Assembly (NCBI GenBank): GCA_016861165.1
Contig: BOKV01000004.1
Coordinates: forward strand, 116,713-180,712
DNA from: Alphaproteobacteria bacterium
GTDB taxonomy: Bacteria > Pseudomonadota > Alphaproteobacteria > Rhizobiales > Rhizobiaceae
Length of the DNA stretch: 64,000 bases
Direction of reading: 5' to 3'
In this document: positions 25,518 through 35,856 of the stretch, piece by piece
Position numbering within the stretch: position 1 is the first letter of the stretch
How the letters are laid out: each line of letters starts with the position of its first letter
Notes under the pieces: generated by a model
Seen by the model: only the letters and a program-made list of their open reading frames with translations
What the model was told of the DNA's origin: nothing
Databases searched by the model: none
Translations under genes and position numbers: made by a program

Positions 25518-26138
25518 TCAGACCTTGCGCAGCACGATCACCCATCCGGTCAGCCCAGTCCCGCGAATGTGGTCGCCATGCGCCTGGCTGACGCGTTGCA
25601 GCCGGCCATCGGCGGCGAGCGTGTCGATGCGGGCGGTGAGCGAGCCTTCCTGGAAGAAATGGTCGTTGAGGCCGATGACGATCGGCGCGCCCGGGGCGGT
25701 CAGCCGCAGGAACTCGTCGAGCGCGGCCGGCGCGACATGGCCGTAGGAGAAGATGCCGACGGCGGTCAGCGCGCCATACTCGCCTTCGCGGGCATCGATC
25801 GGCGGCTGGTTGAGGTCGGCGCGGAACACCTTGGAATAGACGCCGCGCCGGAATGCCTTCTCCAGCATGCCGGTCGAAAAATCGCAGCCGTCGACATGGG
25901 TGAAGCCGGCTTGCGCCAGCGCCAGGCCGGACAGGCCGGTGCCGCAGCCCACATCGAGGACGCGCTGCCTACGGTCGGGCAGGTGGCTGACCAGCGCCTG
26001 CGCGCAGCGCAGCGGCTGCTGGTATTCGTTCTCGGTCAGCTCCTCGTCATAGACCTCGGCCCACCGATCGTAGAAGTCGCGCGTCTCCTCCTGCGTGCGG
26101 CTGTCGTAGGCGCTCCCCAGGAAACGTTCCTTGGCCAT
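25518..26138 (-). CDS. class I SAM-dependent methyltransferase
   Basis: 206 residues from the ATG at 26138, chosen because GGAGGTGA precedes it; a longer start at 26192 lacks one. Motif I is VLDVGCGTGLSGLAL, followed by VDGCDFSTGMLEKA. It resembles the Williams-Beuren-type methyltransferases that begin with a Y-D-x-W-A-xx-YD segment (RWAEVYDEEL). Substrate unknown. Convergent with the porin gene. Confidence 0.82.
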   Translation of the reverse strand: MAKERFLGSAYDSRTQEETRDFYDRWAEVYDEELTENEYQQPLRCAQALVSHLPDRRQRVLDVGCGTGLSGLALAQAGFTHVDGCDFSTGMLEKAFRRGVYSKVFRADLNQPPIDAREGEYGALTAVGIFSYGHVAPAALDEFLRLTAPGAPIVIGLNDHFFQEGSLTARIDTLAADGRLQRVSQAHGDHIRGTGLTGWVIVLRKV

Positions 26139-26468
26139 CGTCACCTCCTCGCAGAGAGAGCCATCTTCCCCCACATCGTGACCGAATTGCAACAGTCGGC
26201 GGACGAGTCATTGGCTATAAGGCCCAGCGGTCCGGGGCCGTGGTCAACCGCCCATTTTCAGCCACAAAACCGGATCAGGTCGTTGCCTGCCTGCTGGAAC
26301 GGACGCTTGGCCGGGCCGGCGGACATACCGGGTCTGGCCCGCAACCGACCGACAACAACAACGGCGCCCGACTGCCTGAAAATCGGACAATTGCGGCGCA
26401 GATGATTGTCGGCCCGCCGCCGGCAGCAAAGCTAGCGCGCGGCGGGCGGAACCCGGGGGGAACAGGGA
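26139..26468. other. intergenic region upstream of ilvD
   Basis: Some 330 bases without a gene, between divergent start sites. Visible structure: a 9-bp perfect stem, GCCCGCCGC (26412-26420) with GCGGCGGGC (26439-26447), ends about 21 bases before the ilvD ATG, just ahead of the GGGGGGAA ribosome-binding site. No leader peptide rich in branched-chain residues was found, so attenuation of the enterobacterial type is not supported. A CTATAAGG stretch near 26215 is -10-like but has no well-spaced -35. Confidence 0.35.
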
Positions 26469-28205
26469 ATGGACGCCAAGGTCGACAAGCCAGTCATCGA
26501 CAAGTCGCGGCTGCCGAGCCGCCATACGACAGTCGGACCGGCGCGGGCGCCGCACCGTTCATACCTCTATGCGATGGGGCTGTCGGCCGAGGAGATCGCC
26601 CAGCCGCTGGTCGGCGTTGCCTCGTGCTGGAACGAGGCCGCGCCCTGCAACATCTCGCTGATGCGCCAGGCGCAGGTGGTCAAGAAGGGTGTGGCCGCCG
26701 CCCACGGCACGCCGCGCGAATTCTGCACGATCACCGTCACCGACGGCATCGCCATGGGCCACCAGGGGATGAAGGCGTCGCTGGTCAGCCGCGAGGTGAT
26801 CGCCGACTCGGTCGAACTGACCATGCGCGGCCACTGCTATGATGCACTCGTCGGCCTCGCCGGCTGCGACAAGAGCCTTCCGGGCATGATGATGGCGATG
26901 GTCCGCCTCAACGTGCCGTCGATCTTCATCTATGGCGGCTCGATCCTGCCGGGCTCCTTCCGCGGCCGCCAGGTAACCGTCCAGGACCTGTTCGAGGCGG
27001 TCGGCCAGCATTCGGTCGGCCAGATGAGCGATGAGGACCTGACCGAACTGGAGCAGGTCGCCTGCCCGTCGGCGGGCTCGTGCGGCGCCCAGTTCACCGC
27101 TAACACAATGGCCACCGTCGCCGAGGCGATCGGCCTGGCGCTGCCCTATTCGTGCGGCGCGCCGGCGCCTTATGAAATCCGCGACCGCTTCTGTTACGCC
27201 TCCGGCGAAAAGATCGTGGAGTTGATCGCCGACAACATCCGTCCGCGTGATATCGTCACCCGCAAGGCGCTGGAAAACGCCGCGGCGGTGGTGGCGGCCA
27301 CCGGCGGCTCGACCAACGGCGCGCTGCACCTGCCGGCGATCGCGCACGAGGCGGGGATCGACTTCGACCTGTTCGAGGTTGCCGAAATCTTCAGGAAAAC
27401 GCCCTACATTGCCGACCTCAAGCCAGGCGGCCGATACGTCGCCAAGGACATGTTCGAGGCGGGCGGCATTCCGATGCTGATGAAGACGCTGCACGAGCAC
27501 GGCCATCTTCACGGTGACGTGATGACGGTCACCGGCCGCACTTTGGCCGAAAACATGACCCACATCAGATGGAATCCCGATCAGGACGTCGTGCGTCCTG
27601 CCAACCAGCCGATCACCAGGACCGGTGGCGTGGTCGGGCTCAGGGGCAACCTTGCGCCGGACGGCGCGATCGTCAAGGTCGCCGGCATGCGCAACCTGAA
27701 GTTCGCCGGGCCGGCGCGCTGCTTCGATTCGGAGGAGGCGTGCTTCGAGGCCGTGAACAGCCGCAACTACAAGGAAGGCGAGGTGCTGGTCATCCGCTAC
27801 GAGGGGCCCAAGGGCGGTCCCGGCATGCGCGAGATGCTGGCGACGACGGCGGCGATCTACGGCCAGGGCATGGGCGACAAGGTGGCGCTGATCACCGACG
27901 GCCGCTTTTCCGGGGCGACGCGCGGCTTCTGCATTGGCCATGTCGGGCCGGAGGCGGCGGTCGGCGGGCCGATCGGACTGATCGAGGACGGCGACATCAT
28001 CGAGATCGATGCCGAGAACGGCACGCTCGATGCGCGGCTGAGCGAGGCCGAGCTGGCCGCGCGGGCGAAACGATGGCAACCGCGCCAGACCGACTATCAG
28101 TCCGGCGCGATCTGGAAATACGCCGAGATGGTGGGCAGTGCCCGCAGGGGCGCGGTCACCCATCCCGGTGCAGCGAAAGAAACCCACTGCTATGCGGATA
28201 TCTGA
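26469..28205 (+). CDS. ilvD: dihydroxy-acid dehydratase
   Basis: 578 residues. Cluster and active-site segments include [26 protein letters not shown] and [16 protein letters not shown], with [22 protein letters not shown] near the C-terminus. It dehydrates dihydroxyisovalerate and dihydroxymethylvalerate in valine/isoleucine synthesis. Length and the [14 protein letters not shown] segment favour IlvD over phosphogluconate dehydratase; a sugar-acid dehydratase of the same family cannot be fully excluded. It overlaps the next gene by 14 bp. Confidence 0.9.
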   Translation: MDAKVDKPVIDKSRLPSRHTTVGPARAPHRSYLYAMGLSAEEIAQPLVGVASCWNEAAPCNISLMRQAQVVKKGVAAAHGTPREFCTITVTDGIAMGHQGMKASLVSREVIADSVELTMRGHCYDALVGLAGCDKSLPGMMMAMVRLNVPSIFIYGGSILPGSFRGRQVTVQDLFEAVGQHSVGQMSDEDLTELEQVACPSAGSCGAQFTANTMATVAEAIGLALPYSCGAPAPYEIRDRFCYASGEKIVELIADNIRPRDIVTRKALENAAAVVAATGGSTNGALHLPAIAHEAGIDFDLFEVAEIFRKTPYIADLKPGGRYVAKDMFEAGGIPMLMKTLHEHGHLHGDVMTVTGRTLAENMTHIRWNPDQDVVRPANQPITRTGGVVGLRGNLAPDGAIVKVAGMRNLKFAGPARCFDSEEACFEAVNSRNYKEGEVLVIRYEGPKGGPGMREMLATTAAIYGQGMGDKVALITDGRFSGATRGFCIGHVGPEAAVGGPIGLIEDGDIIEIDAENGTLDARLSEAELAARAKRWQPRQTDYQSGAIWKYAEMVGSARRGAVTHPGAAKETHCYADI

Positions 28206-29001
28206 GCAGATAGCGGCTGTTGTCCTGTGTGCCGGGCTGCTGCTTCCGGCCGCCGCCGAGCCGGCGCGGGCGTTCGATCCCGAAAAGGTGTTCGAGGGCC
28301 AGAAGCCGTCGCCGCTGGCGCTGTGGAAATATTTCTTCTCGGCCAGGAAGAAGGGCCAGGAGGAAGAGGCGATCGACGTGCTGCGTTATGCCGCCGAGCA
28401 GGGCAGCCACGCCGCGCAGTGGAAGCTCGGCCGCATGTACCAGACCGGCGACGGGGTGGAAAAGAACGCGGCCACCGCATTCAGCTTCTACAAGCAGGTG
28501 GTCGACAGCTACACCGACGCGCGGCCTGGCACGCCCGACTGGCAGTTCACGGCGAACGCCATGGTGGTCGTCGGCCGTTATTACCGGGACGGCCTGCCCG
28601 AGGCGGGCATAGCCCGCAACCCGGTCGAGGCGCAGGTGATGTTCACCACAGCGGCGACCTATTTCGACCATCCGGACGCCCAGTACGAACTGGCGCGCAT
28701 GTATCTGGAAGGCGAGAACTCGCGCTATGACGGCATCCAGGCGGCGCGCATGCTCAAGGCGGCCGCCGACCAGGGGCATGTCGGCGCCGAGGCGCTGCTC
28801 GGCCAACTGCTCTATGACGGAAAGTACCTGCGCCGCGACCCGGTACGCGGCCTGTCGATGATGATGAACGCGCGCCGCCGTGCCACCGGCGCCGATGCCG
28901 GCTGGATCTCGGCCTTGCAGGAGGAAGCCTTCGCGCTTGCCAGCGAGGACGAGCGCCGGGCCGCCGTCGCCCTCGTCCAGTCGGTACCCGCCACGCAATA
29001 G
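28192..29001 (+). CDS. exoR: ExoR-like Sel1-repeat periplasmic regulator
   Basis: 269 residues from the ATG at 28192 inside the end of ilvD. A signal peptide ends near PARAFDP. Sel1-type helical repeats follow: [58 protein letters not shown]. Length and layout match rhizobial ExoR (about 268 residues), the periplasmic inhibitor of the ExoS/ChvI two-component system that controls succinoglycan, motility and acid response. The ChvI/ExoS genes are not in the window. Another secreted Sel1 protein is the alternative. Confidence 0.75.
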   Translation: MRISEQIAAVVLCAGLLLPAAAEPARAFDPEKVFEGQKPSPLALWKYFFSARKKGQEEEAIDVLRYAAEQGSHAAQWKLGRMYQTGDGVEKNAATAFSFYKQVVDSYTDARPGTPDWQFTANAMVVVGRYYRDGLPEAGIARNPVEAQVMFTTAATYFDHPDAQYELARMYLEGENSRYDGIQAARMLKAAADQGHVGAEALLGQLLYDGKYLRRDPVRGLSMMMNARRRATGADAGWISALQEEAFALASEDERRAAVALVQSVPATQ

Positions 29002-29042
29002 CGCCGGTGGCCCCTCGACGCCCGATCCGATCCGACAGACTA

Positions 29043-29291
29043 CTACCGCTGGACCGTGCTCCACGGCCCGACCAGTTGCGCCGTCGGGCAGGGCTGGTCG
29101 AGGAAGGTCCAGCTGGTGTTGTTGAGGAACTTCTCACAGCGGGCCAGTCGCGCCCCGCTGGACGTGCGGATGCAGGCCGTCTGCCCCTCCAGCACGTCGC
29201 CGCCCTCATAGCGGCAGGTGCAGTCGGCACGCGCGCCACCGGCGGCCGAAAGGCCGGCGATCAGGGCCGCGGCGAGGGCAACGCGCTTCAT
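29043..29291 (-). CDS. small secreted cysteine-rich protein
   Basis: 82 residues. A signal peptide ends at about A22 (GGARADC). The 60-residue mature part has five cysteines (24, 26, 40, 52, 68) and short beta-prone segments, so at least two disulfides are likely in the periplasm. No family recognised. It is convergent with the ExoR-like gene (41 bp) and 65 bp from the next gene on its strand. Confidence 0.65.
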   Translation of the reverse strand: MKRVALAAALIAGLSAAGGARADCTCRYEGGDVLEGQTACIRTSSGARLARCEKFLNNTSWTFLDQPCPTAQLVGPWSTVQR

Positions 29292-29356
29292 GACCGCGAA
29301 GGAAACGCCCGAATCGGGCGCTTGTCAAATCGGCACCCGCCAAGCGATTGCCGCGT

Positions 29357-30481
29357 TTAGCTGAGCGGGTACCGCAATATGGCGGCCACTGGCGCGCGTC
29401 CGGGGATGTCGTCCCTGCGGACCCCGAGCACGCGTGCTCCTGAAAGAAGGGCCCGTCCGGCGATCTCGTCGACGACGCCGTAGCTTGTCGCCCCGGGCGC
29501 ATCCGCCAGCGTGACGCGACCATCCCGTTCGTCGATGGTGCCGGGAATGCTCTCGTCGATATCGACAAGCAGGGCTTCGATCGCGCCAAACGTGGCTGCG
29601 CGCGCGGCAAGCGCAATGTCGGCAGTCGCGCGCCCCTCGCCGGTGCGCGTCCGGTAGAGCGATTTCAGCGCGGCGATCTCATCAGAATACAGCTGATCAA
29701 GAATTGAGCGGGCCCGTTGTGCGAGTTCCAATTCGGTCATGTCGTCCGGGCTTGTCGATATCGTCTGTGCGGCGAGTTGCGGGTATGTGTTGATGGAGCG
29801 AAAAATGGCGTCAAGAGGCGCGACGGCTGCCAGAACGAGCGGCGTTTGGCGTCCAGCGAGCACGCTGCGCAGTGCCTGGTCCACCTGGCGCGCATAAAGG
29901 CGAAGCAGCACCTTCTGGCCCTCGGAACCGTGAATCCGGCCGCTTGGCGAGCGGTCGCGGACCGACGCCCTGCGTACGGCGCTGGCGGCATCCTTGGGCA
30001 GATCACCGACCTTCACGATTTGCGGCGGCAGACCCGGGATCACCTCGAGCAAGCGCGCCGAGCCTTGAGACAAGGCGAGCACCAATGCCTCATGCGGAAA
30101 CGTGAGGGCCCGCAGCAATGGCTTGAGATGGAAGCGGTCCGACACTTCGGCAAATGGCTGAAGCTTGTTCGGAAGCCGAAAGGTTCTCATTGCCTCCGGG
30201 GTCACCAGGATCGCAAGGCTGTTGGCCTGGAAGCGCCAGAACTCATCGTCATCGATCAGATCGCCAATCTGCTCTTCGACCGCCGCGATGCCCTGCTTGC
30301 TGGCGCCAGCGCCACGCAGCTGCTCGACCGCGGTCTTCAGCATGTTCTTGAGCTCGACGCGGTCCGCCTCGGCCTGCTGGGTCAGCGGCGTGGTGCGCAG
30401 ATAGATCGAGACACATATTGCGTTTCTGGTCGTCGTCAGCGCCTTGAATTCCGGCATTGTGGGGATATCGACGTACAGCAT
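29357..30481 (-). CDS. baeRF-like (bacterial eRF1-like) protein
   Basis: 374 residues. The start segment with AICVSIYLRTTP resembles the VSIYLPT motif of bacterial archaeo-eukaryotic release-factor homologues (baeRF). The general plan fits: a first domain to about 130, a middle RNase H-like domain (PHEALVLALSQGSARLLEV; LVLAAVAPLDAIFRSI) and a C-terminal Pelota/L7Ae-like domain (AAFGAIEALLVDIDESIPG; EIAGRALLSGARVLGVRRDD). Such proteins are thought to act on stalled ribosomes or in stress, but experimental functions are few. Monocistronic, divergent from nothing close. Family placement is from pattern memory. Confidence 0.6.
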   Translation of the reverse strand: MLYVDIPTMPEFKALTTTRNAICVSIYLRTTPLTQQAEADRVELKNMLKTAVEQLRGAGASKQGIAAVEEQIGDLIDDDEFWRFQANSLAILVTPEAMRTFRLPNKLQPFAEVSDRFHLKPLLRALTFPHEALVLALSQGSARLLEVIPGLPPQIVKVGDLPKDAASAVRRASVRDRSPSGRIHGSEGQKVLLRLYARQVDQALRSVLAGRQTPLVLAAVAPLDAIFRSINTYPQLAAQTISTSPDDMTELELAQRARSILDQLYSDEIAALKSLYRTRTGEGRATADIALAARAATFGAIEALLVDIDESIPGTIDERDGRVTLADAPGATSYGVVDEIAGRALLSGARVLGVRRDDIPGRAPVAAILRYPLS

Positions 30482-30569
30482 CGGCGGCTCCCTCTTTCAT
30501 AACGGTTTAGCCAGTCAAGAAAATTCCATTCTCACGCATTTGCTCATGCCGACCCGGCCGACTGGTGGC

Positions 30570-31364
30570 TCATGCCGGTTCGACCGCGAGTTCGGCCCAG
30601 ACGGGAACATGGTCGGAGGGCTTCTCCCAGGCACGGGTGAAGCTGTCGATCGCCGCGGCCTTCAGCCGCCCCGCCGCTTCCGGCGACAGCAGCAGGTGGT
30701 CGATGCGGATGCCGTTGTTCTTCTGCCAGGCGCCGGCCTGATAGTCCCAGAAGGTGTAGGTCTGCGCTGCGTCGGTGACGCAGCGGACGGCATCGTAGAA
30801 GCCCAGATGCAGGAGCCGGCGAAAGGCCCGCCGGCTTTCGGGCCGGAACAGGGCGTCGGCCTCCCACGCGTTCGGATCGTGGCAGTCGTCGGGCTCCGGG
30901 ATGACGTTGTAGTCGCCGGCCAGCACCAGCGGCTCCTCCTGCGCCATCCGCTCGCCGGCCCATTGGTGCAGGCGCTCCATCCAGGCGAGCTTGTAGGCGA
31001 ACTTGTCGGTGCCGACGGGGTTGCCATTCGGCAGGTAGAGCGAGGCCACCCGCAGGGCGCCGCCCGTGACCGAGAACACCGCCTCGATGAAGCGGGCTTG
31101 TTCGTCGCCGTCGTCGCCGGGCAGGCCGCGGGCGATCTCGTCGAAGGGCAGCCGCGACAGGATGGCGACGCCGTTGAAGCCCTTCTGGCCGTGGGTGGCG
31201 ACATTGTAGCCGAGCGATTCGACGGCCTCGCGCGGGAAGCCATCGTCGAGGCTCTTGATCTCCTGCAGGCAGACGATGTCCGGGCGTGCCTGGCCGAGCC
31301 AGGCAGTCAGGCTGTCAAGGCGCGCCTTGACGCCGTTGATGTTCCAGGTGGCGATCTTGAGCAT
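30570..31364 (-). CDS. xthA: exodeoxyribonuclease III
   Basis: 264 residues from the ATG at 31364. Endonuclease/exonuclease/phosphatase fold: MLKIATWNINGVKARL, IVCLQEIKS (metal-binding Glu), LVLAGDYNVIPEPDD (Asp-Asn), and RIDHLLLS with SDHVPVWAEL (catalytic Asp-His). It cleaves DNA 5' of abasic sites and trims 3' ends in base-excision repair. Complete. Confidence 0.94.
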   Translation of the reverse strand: MLKIATWNINGVKARLDSLTAWLGQARPDIVCLQEIKSLDDGFPREAVESLGYNVATHGQKGFNGVAILSRLPFDEIARGLPGDDGDEQARFIEAVFSVTGGALRVASLYLPNGNPVGTDKFAYKLAWMERLHQWAGERMAQEEPLVLAGDYNVIPEPDDCHDPNAWEADALFRPESRRAFRRLLHLGFYDAVRCVTDAAQTYTFWDYQAGAWQKNNGIRIDHLLLSPEAAGRLKAAAIDSFTRAWEKPSDHVPVWAELAVEPA

Positions 31365-31444
31365 GGTTCGGCCCTCGCAGCATTTGCGGGCCATTGATGC
31401 ACGCGGCGCGCCGGCGGGGCAATGGCGGGGCGACACTCGCACGA

Positions 31445-31474
31445 CAAGGCCCGGCGTGGGGTCGCCGGGCCTTG
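31445..31474 (-). terminator. strong hairpin after the SH3-domain gene
   Basis: Twelve perfect base pairs (CAAGGCCCGGCG with its complement) around a six-base loop, located 38 bp past the stop of the SH3-domain gene and before xthA on the same strand. No T-run follows on the minus strand, so Rho-independent action is uncertain. Confidence 0.45.
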
Positions 31475-31511
31475 CCTTGGGAGGATGCGGGGCGAATGCG
31501 GTCCCGCAGCG

Positions 31512-32123
31512 CTATCCGCGTGGGCCGTCGCAGGACATCGGGAACGGGCAGGGCACGCCCTGCGGCAGCGGCTTGGGCTGCACGGTCTTCGGCCTGTCGG
31601 GCCGCCGGCGGTCCGGTTCGCGTTTCGGCGGCCGCTTGACCACCCTCGGATCGGACGGCTCGGCGTCCGGATAGGGCAACTTGCGGTCGCGGTAGTCGCG
31701 GTGCCGCCGATCGCGGTAGTCTCGGTGCCGACGGTCGTCCTTGCCATAGTAGCGGTCGCGATAGCGGGGCTGGCCATACCAGTAGCGCGGATAGTCCGGA
31801 TAGATTTCGACCGTGGGCGGCACCACCACGACCGGCGGCGGTGCCGGCCGGTACACCTCTTGGCGCACATAGGCGAGATAGATGGCGGAGACCCAGCCTT
31901 CCATTCCGCGCCAGCCGACCATGCACCAGTTGACCACCTCGTTGCAGTAGAGCACCTCGACGGCGGCTCCGCCCGGGATCGTGGTGTAGCGGGGGTATTC
32001 GACGCCCGGCCCCTGACGCAGGTTGAGGTCGGTGGTCACATAGGCCGGCGCGGCGCCGAGACCGACGGCGGGCGCAAGGGTCGCGGCGGCAAAGGCGGCG
32101 ATCGCGATCAGTTTCCTTATCAT
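31512..32123 (-). CDS. secreted SH3b-domain protein with basic tail
   Basis: 203 residues. Signal peptide to about residue 27, then a bacterial SH3 domain (YVTTDLNLRQGPGVEYPRY, VEVLYCNEVVNWCMVGWRGMEGWV) with two cysteines that could pair. The second half is Pro-rich, followed by Arg/Asp/Tyr repeats (RDYRDR twice, with HRDYRD units) and a Lys/Arg/Pro tail. It likely binds the cell wall or its peptides in the periplasm. Such proteins are common in Hyphomicrobiales; no enzymatic domain is present. Confidence 0.78.
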   Translation of the reverse strand: MIRKLIAIAAFAAATLAPAVGLGAAPAYVTTDLNLRQGPGVEYPRYTTIPGGAAVEVLYCNEVVNWCMVGWRGMEGWVSAIYLAYVRQEVYRPAPPPVVVVPPTVEIYPDYPRYWYGQPRYRDRYYGKDDRRHRDYRDRRHRDYRDRKLPYPDAEPSDPRVVKRPPKREPDRRRPDRPKTVQPKPLPQGVPCPFPMSCDGPRG

Positions 32124-32226
32124 CGTGCTTCTCCCGGCGCGCGGCGGGCGCCTTTTCGATTGGCGCCGATGCTAGCGGATCAAACTGAACCGAAGCTGAA
32201 TGGCTCGAGCCGATGCGGCGGGGCGC

Positions 32227-32577
32227 TCAGACCGCGAAGCTGGTGCCGCAGCCGCAGCTTGCCACGGCGTTCGGGTTGCGGATCTGGAAGGACTGTCCCA
32301 TCAGGTCGTCGACGAAATCGACCTGCGAGCCCGCCATGTACTGGATCGACACCGCGTCGATCAGCACGATGGCGCCGTCGCGCTCGATGACCAGGTCATC
32401 GTCGGCGCGGTCGTCCTTGACGAGGTCGTACTGGTAGGAGAAGCCGGAGCAGCCGCCGCCGGTGACCGAGATGCGCAGCGCGTCGCAAACCTTGTCGGCG
32501 GCGAGGATCGCGGCGATGCGGCGGATGGCCGCGTCGCTGACGGTGACCTGCGGCCTGTCGAGAACGTCGGTGTGCAT
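32227..32577 (-). CDS. erpA: iron-sulfur cluster insertion protein
   Basis: 116 residues, HesB/IscA family. The three conserved cysteines are present: one in VTGGGCSGFSYQY and two in the C-terminal SCGCGTSF. Family members carry a cluster or iron and deliver it to apoproteins. Divergent from dgt by 107 bp, a neighbourhood typical of alphaproteobacteria. IscA/SufA-type naming is an alternative. Confidence 0.9.
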   Translation of the reverse strand: MHTDVLDRPQVTVSDAAIRRIAAILAADKVCDALRISVTGGGCSGFSYQYDLVKDDRADDDLVIERDGAIVLIDAVSIQYMAGSQVDFVDDLMGQSFQIRNPNAVASCGCGTSFAV

Positions 32578-32684
32578 CGGTTTCTCCTGAAAGCAGACCG
32601 AATCTAGGCCCCGGCGGTAGCCAGTTCAAGCATCGGCTTCACCTTCATTCCAGGGCGCCGTTGCGCTAAGGCTGATGAAAGGAC

Positions 32685-33920
32685 ATGGGAGCGCGCGGCA
32701 GCTTGTTCGACGAGATTTCCTTCGGCCGGGAGGGGCTGGCGGCCTATGCCTGCCACTGGCGCGCCAGCCGCGGACGGCTTTTTGCCGAGGCGCCGAGCCC
32801 GACACGCTCGCCATTCCAGCGCGACCGCGACCGCATCGTCCACTCGACCGCCTTTCGCCGGCTGAAATACAAGACCCAGGTCTTCGTCTTCCACGAGGGC
32901 GATCACTACCGCACCCGGCTGACCCACTCGATCGAGGTGGCCCAGATCGCCCGCGCGCTCGCCCGCGCCCTGCGCGTCGACGAGGACCTCGCCGAGGCGC
33001 TGGCGCTCGGCCACGATTTCGGCCACACCCCGTTCGGCCACACCGGCGAGGAGGCGCTGGACGAACTGATGACCGGCCATGGCGGCTTCGACCACAACGC
33101 CCAGTCGCTCAGGATCGTTACCAAGCTCGAACGCCGCTACGCCGAATTCGATGGCCTCAACCTGAGCTGGGAAACCCTCGATGGCCTGGTCAAGCACAAC
33201 GGGCCGCTGATCGGTCCCGACGGAAGCGGGCGGGCGGGGCCGCTGCCGCTGCCGATCGCCGAATTCAACGAATTCTACGATCTCGACCTGGCGCGCCATT
33301 CCGGCCTCGAGGCGCAATGCGCGGCGATCGCCGACGACATCGCCTACAACGCGCACGACCTCGACGACGGTCTGCGCGCCGGGCTGTTCGACCTCGATGC
33401 GCTGGCCGCGCTGCCGGTGGTCGGCGACATCCTGGCCGAAGTGCGGCACCGCTATCCGGGCCTCGACCCGCAGCGGACCACCAACGAGGTGGTGCGCCGC
33501 CAGATCACGCGCATGGTGGAGGACGTGCTGGTCCGCTCCTTTGCCGAGATCGCCGCGCTCGACCCCGGCAGCGAGGAGGATGTGCGCGGCGCCGGGCGCA
33601 CGCTGATCGGCTTCGGCCCGGAAATGGCCGCCGCCGATCGGGCGATCAAGGCCTTCCTGCACGTCCACGTCTACCGCGCCCCGTCGGTGATGCGCATCCG
33701 CGCCAACGCGCGCGCCATCGTGCGCGACCTGTTCGAGGCCTATTTCTCCGGCCGCGCGCAGATGCCCAATGAATGGGGCATCGACTGGCGTGAAGCGGCC
33801 GGCCGCCTGGCCGAACAGAAGCGTGCCCGCCTGGTCGCCGATTTTCTCGCCGGGATGACCGACCGCTACGCGCTGGTCGAGCACCAGCGACTGTTTGACG
33901 TCACCCCGGACTTGCGTTAG
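32685..33920 (+). CDS. dgt: dGTPase-like triphosphohydrolase
   Basis: 411 residues. HD-domain metal ligands: [14 protein letters not shown] (His) and [16 protein letters not shown] (His-Asp), with a later conserved Asp in [19 protein letters not shown]. The N-terminal [15 protein letters not shown] segment is family-typical. It hydrolyses dGTP or related dNTPs to the nucleoside and triphosphate. Length matches the short type-2 group. Followed 60 bp later by argS on the same strand. Confidence 0.92.
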   Translation: MGARGSLFDEISFGREGLAAYACHWRASRGRLFAEAPSPTRSPFQRDRDRIVHSTAFRRLKYKTQVFVFHEGDHYRTRLTHSIEVAQIARALARALRVDEDLAEALALGHDFGHTPFGHTGEEALDELMTGHGGFDHNAQSLRIVTKLERRYAEFDGLNLSWETLDGLVKHNGPLIGPDGSGRAGPLPLPIAEFNEFYDLDLARHSGLEAQCAAIADDIAYNAHDLDDGLRAGLFDLDALAALPVVGDILAEVRHRYPGLDPQRTTNEVVRRQITRMVEDVLVRSFAEIAALDPGSEEDVRGAGRTLIGFGPEMAAADRAIKAFLHVHVYRAPSVMRIRANARAIVRDLFEAYFSGRAQMPNEWGIDWREAAGRLAEQKRARLVADFLAGMTDRYALVEHQRLFDVTPDLR

Positions 33921-33980
33921 CCACCGGTCTCCCGGGATTCCCGAAGGACAAGGCGGTGCTGCCGCCGGACAGGCCCCCGC

Positions 33981-35741
33981 ATGAACCTATTCCTCGAATT
34001 CGAGAACAAGATCAGGAAAATCCTGGAAGGTATTGATTTCGGGCACAGCACCGCGCCGGATTTCGGCCGTGTGACGGTTGAACCGCCGCGTGATCCGGCG
34101 CATGGCGACCTCGCCGCCAATGCGGCGCTGGTGGTCGCCAAGCAAGTCGGCATGAATCCGCGCCAGCTCGCCCGGATGATCGCCGATGCGCTGGCCCGCG
34201 ACCCGGCTGTCGCCAGCGCCGAGATTGCCGGTCCCGGCTTCATCAATGTGCGGCTGTCGCAGCGTTTCTGGGCTGACCAGCTCGCGTCGATGCTGGCGGC
34301 AGGCGCCGGCTACGGCCGTTCGGCAATCGGCGCCGGGCGAAAGGTGAATGTCGAATACGTCTCGGCCAATCCGACCGGGCCGATGCATGTCGGCCACTGC
34401 CGCGGCGCCGTCGTCGGCGACGCGCTCGCCAACCTGCTCGCCTTCGCCGGCTACGCGGTGACGCGCGAGTATGTCATCAACGATGCCGGCGTGCAGATCG
34501 ACGTGCTCGCCCGATCGGTGGAACTGCGCTACCGCGAGGCGCTGGGCGAGACGATCGGCGCGATCCCCGCCGGCCTTTATCCGGGCGACTATCTGCGGCC
34601 GGTGGGCGAGGCGCTGGCGGCCGAGTTCGGCGCGGCGCTGAAGACGATGCCCGACGCCGAACGCATGGCGCTCCTGCGCGAGCGTTCGGTCGCCGCGATG
34701 ATGGGCCTGATCCGCGAGGACCTGCACGCGCTCGATGTCCACCACGACGTGTTCTTCTCCGAGCGGACGCTGCACGACAAGCGGGACGGAGTGTCGGCGA
34801 TCGACCGGATGATCGAGGAAATGCGGGCGCGCGGCTTCGTCTACGAGGGCAGGCTGCCGCCGCCCAAGGGCGAATTGCCCGAGGACTGGGAGGACCGTGA
34901 GCAGACGCTGTTCCGGTCGACCGAGGTCGGTGACGACATGGACCGGCCGCTGGTCAAGTCCGACGGCAGCTACACCTATTTCGCCGCCGACGTCGCTTAC
35001 TTCAAGGACAAGCACGACCGCGGCTTCGACCGCATGGTCTATGTGCTGGGCGCCGACCATGGCGGCTATGTCAAGCGGCTGAGGGCGGTGGCGCGCGCGA
35101 TCGCCGGCGACGAGAATGTCCTTGACGTGCTCCTGTGCCAGCTTGTGCGCCTCTTCCGTGACGGCGAACCGGTGAAGATGTCGAAGCGCTCCGGCGACTT
35201 CGTCACGCTGCGTGAGGTGGTCGACGAGGTCGGGCGCGACGCGGTGCGCTTCATGATGCTCTACCGCAAGACCGAGGCGCCGCTCGACTTCGACTTCGCC
35301 AAGGTCACGGAGCAGTCGAAGGACAATCCGGTGTTCTATGTCCAGTACGCCCATGCCCGCACCCGCTCGGTGTTCCGCCAGGCGGGCGAGGAGATGCCGA
35401 GGCTCGACACCTCCGACGCGGCGCTGGCCGGCGCCGACCTGTCGCTGTTGACCGACCGCGGCGAGATCGGCCTCATCGCCAAGATGGCCGCCTTTCCCCG
35501 GCTGATCGAGCAGGCCGCGCGCGCCGACGAGCCGCACCGCGTCGCCTTCTACCTCTATGAACTGGCCACGGAGCTGCACCAGCATTGGAGCCGTGGCAAG
35601 GAGCTGCCGGAATTACGGTTTATTAACCAAGAAAATGCCAGATTGACGCTGGCGAGACTGGCGGTGCTGCGTGCCTTGTCATCGGTTCTCGCCGCCGGGC
35701 TGGCCATTGTCGGGGCCAGCGCGCCTGAGGAGATGCGGTGA
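33981..35741 (+). CDS. argS: arginyl-tRNA synthetase
   Basis: 586 residues. N-terminal Arg-tRNA domain ([22 protein letters not shown]), HIGH-type motif [22 protein letters not shown] as KMSKS-like motif, and the C-terminal anticodon domain ([21 protein letters not shown]). It charges tRNA-Arg. Genes downstream are the SPOR-nagZ-scpAB block. Confidence 0.96.
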   Translation: MNLFLEFENKIRKILEGIDFGHSTAPDFGRVTVEPPRDPAHGDLAANAALVVAKQVGMNPRQLARMIADALARDPAVASAEIAGPGFINVRLSQRFWADQLASMLAAGAGYGRSAIGAGRKVNVEYVSANPTGPMHVGHCRGAVVGDALANLLAFAGYAVTREYVINDAGVQIDVLARSVELRYREALGETIGAIPAGLYPGDYLRPVGEALAAEFGAALKTMPDAERMALLRERSVAAMMGLIREDLHALDVHHDVFFSERTLHDKRDGVSAIDRMIEEMRARGFVYEGRLPPPKGELPEDWEDREQTLFRSTEVGDDMDRPLVKSDGSYTYFAADVAYFKDKHDRGFDRMVYVLGADHGGYVKRLRAVARAIAGDENVLDVLLCQLVRLFRDGEPVKMSKRSGDFVTLREVVDEVGRDAVRFMMLYRKTEAPLDFDFAKVTEQSKDNPVFYVQYAHARTRSVFRQAGEEMPRLDTSDAALAGADLSLLTDRGEIGLIAKMAAFPRLIEQAARADEPHRVAFYLYELATELHQHWSRGKELPELRFINQENARLTLARLAVLRALSSVLAAGLAIVGASAPEEMR

Positions 35742-35856
35742 CGAATTGCGTCGATCGGACAAATTCCTGACCGATTCTGCGCGCAAGGGGTACGGAAAGG
35801 CTCGGAGGCGCCACGGCGTCATTGCCGTTTCCGGCAGGGGATGACAGGTTAGCGTG

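Noticed and set aside
26139..26468. Branched-chain amino acid attenuator before ilvD
   Set aside because: A stable hairpin exists, but no short leader frame rich in Val, Leu or Ile and no T-run were found.
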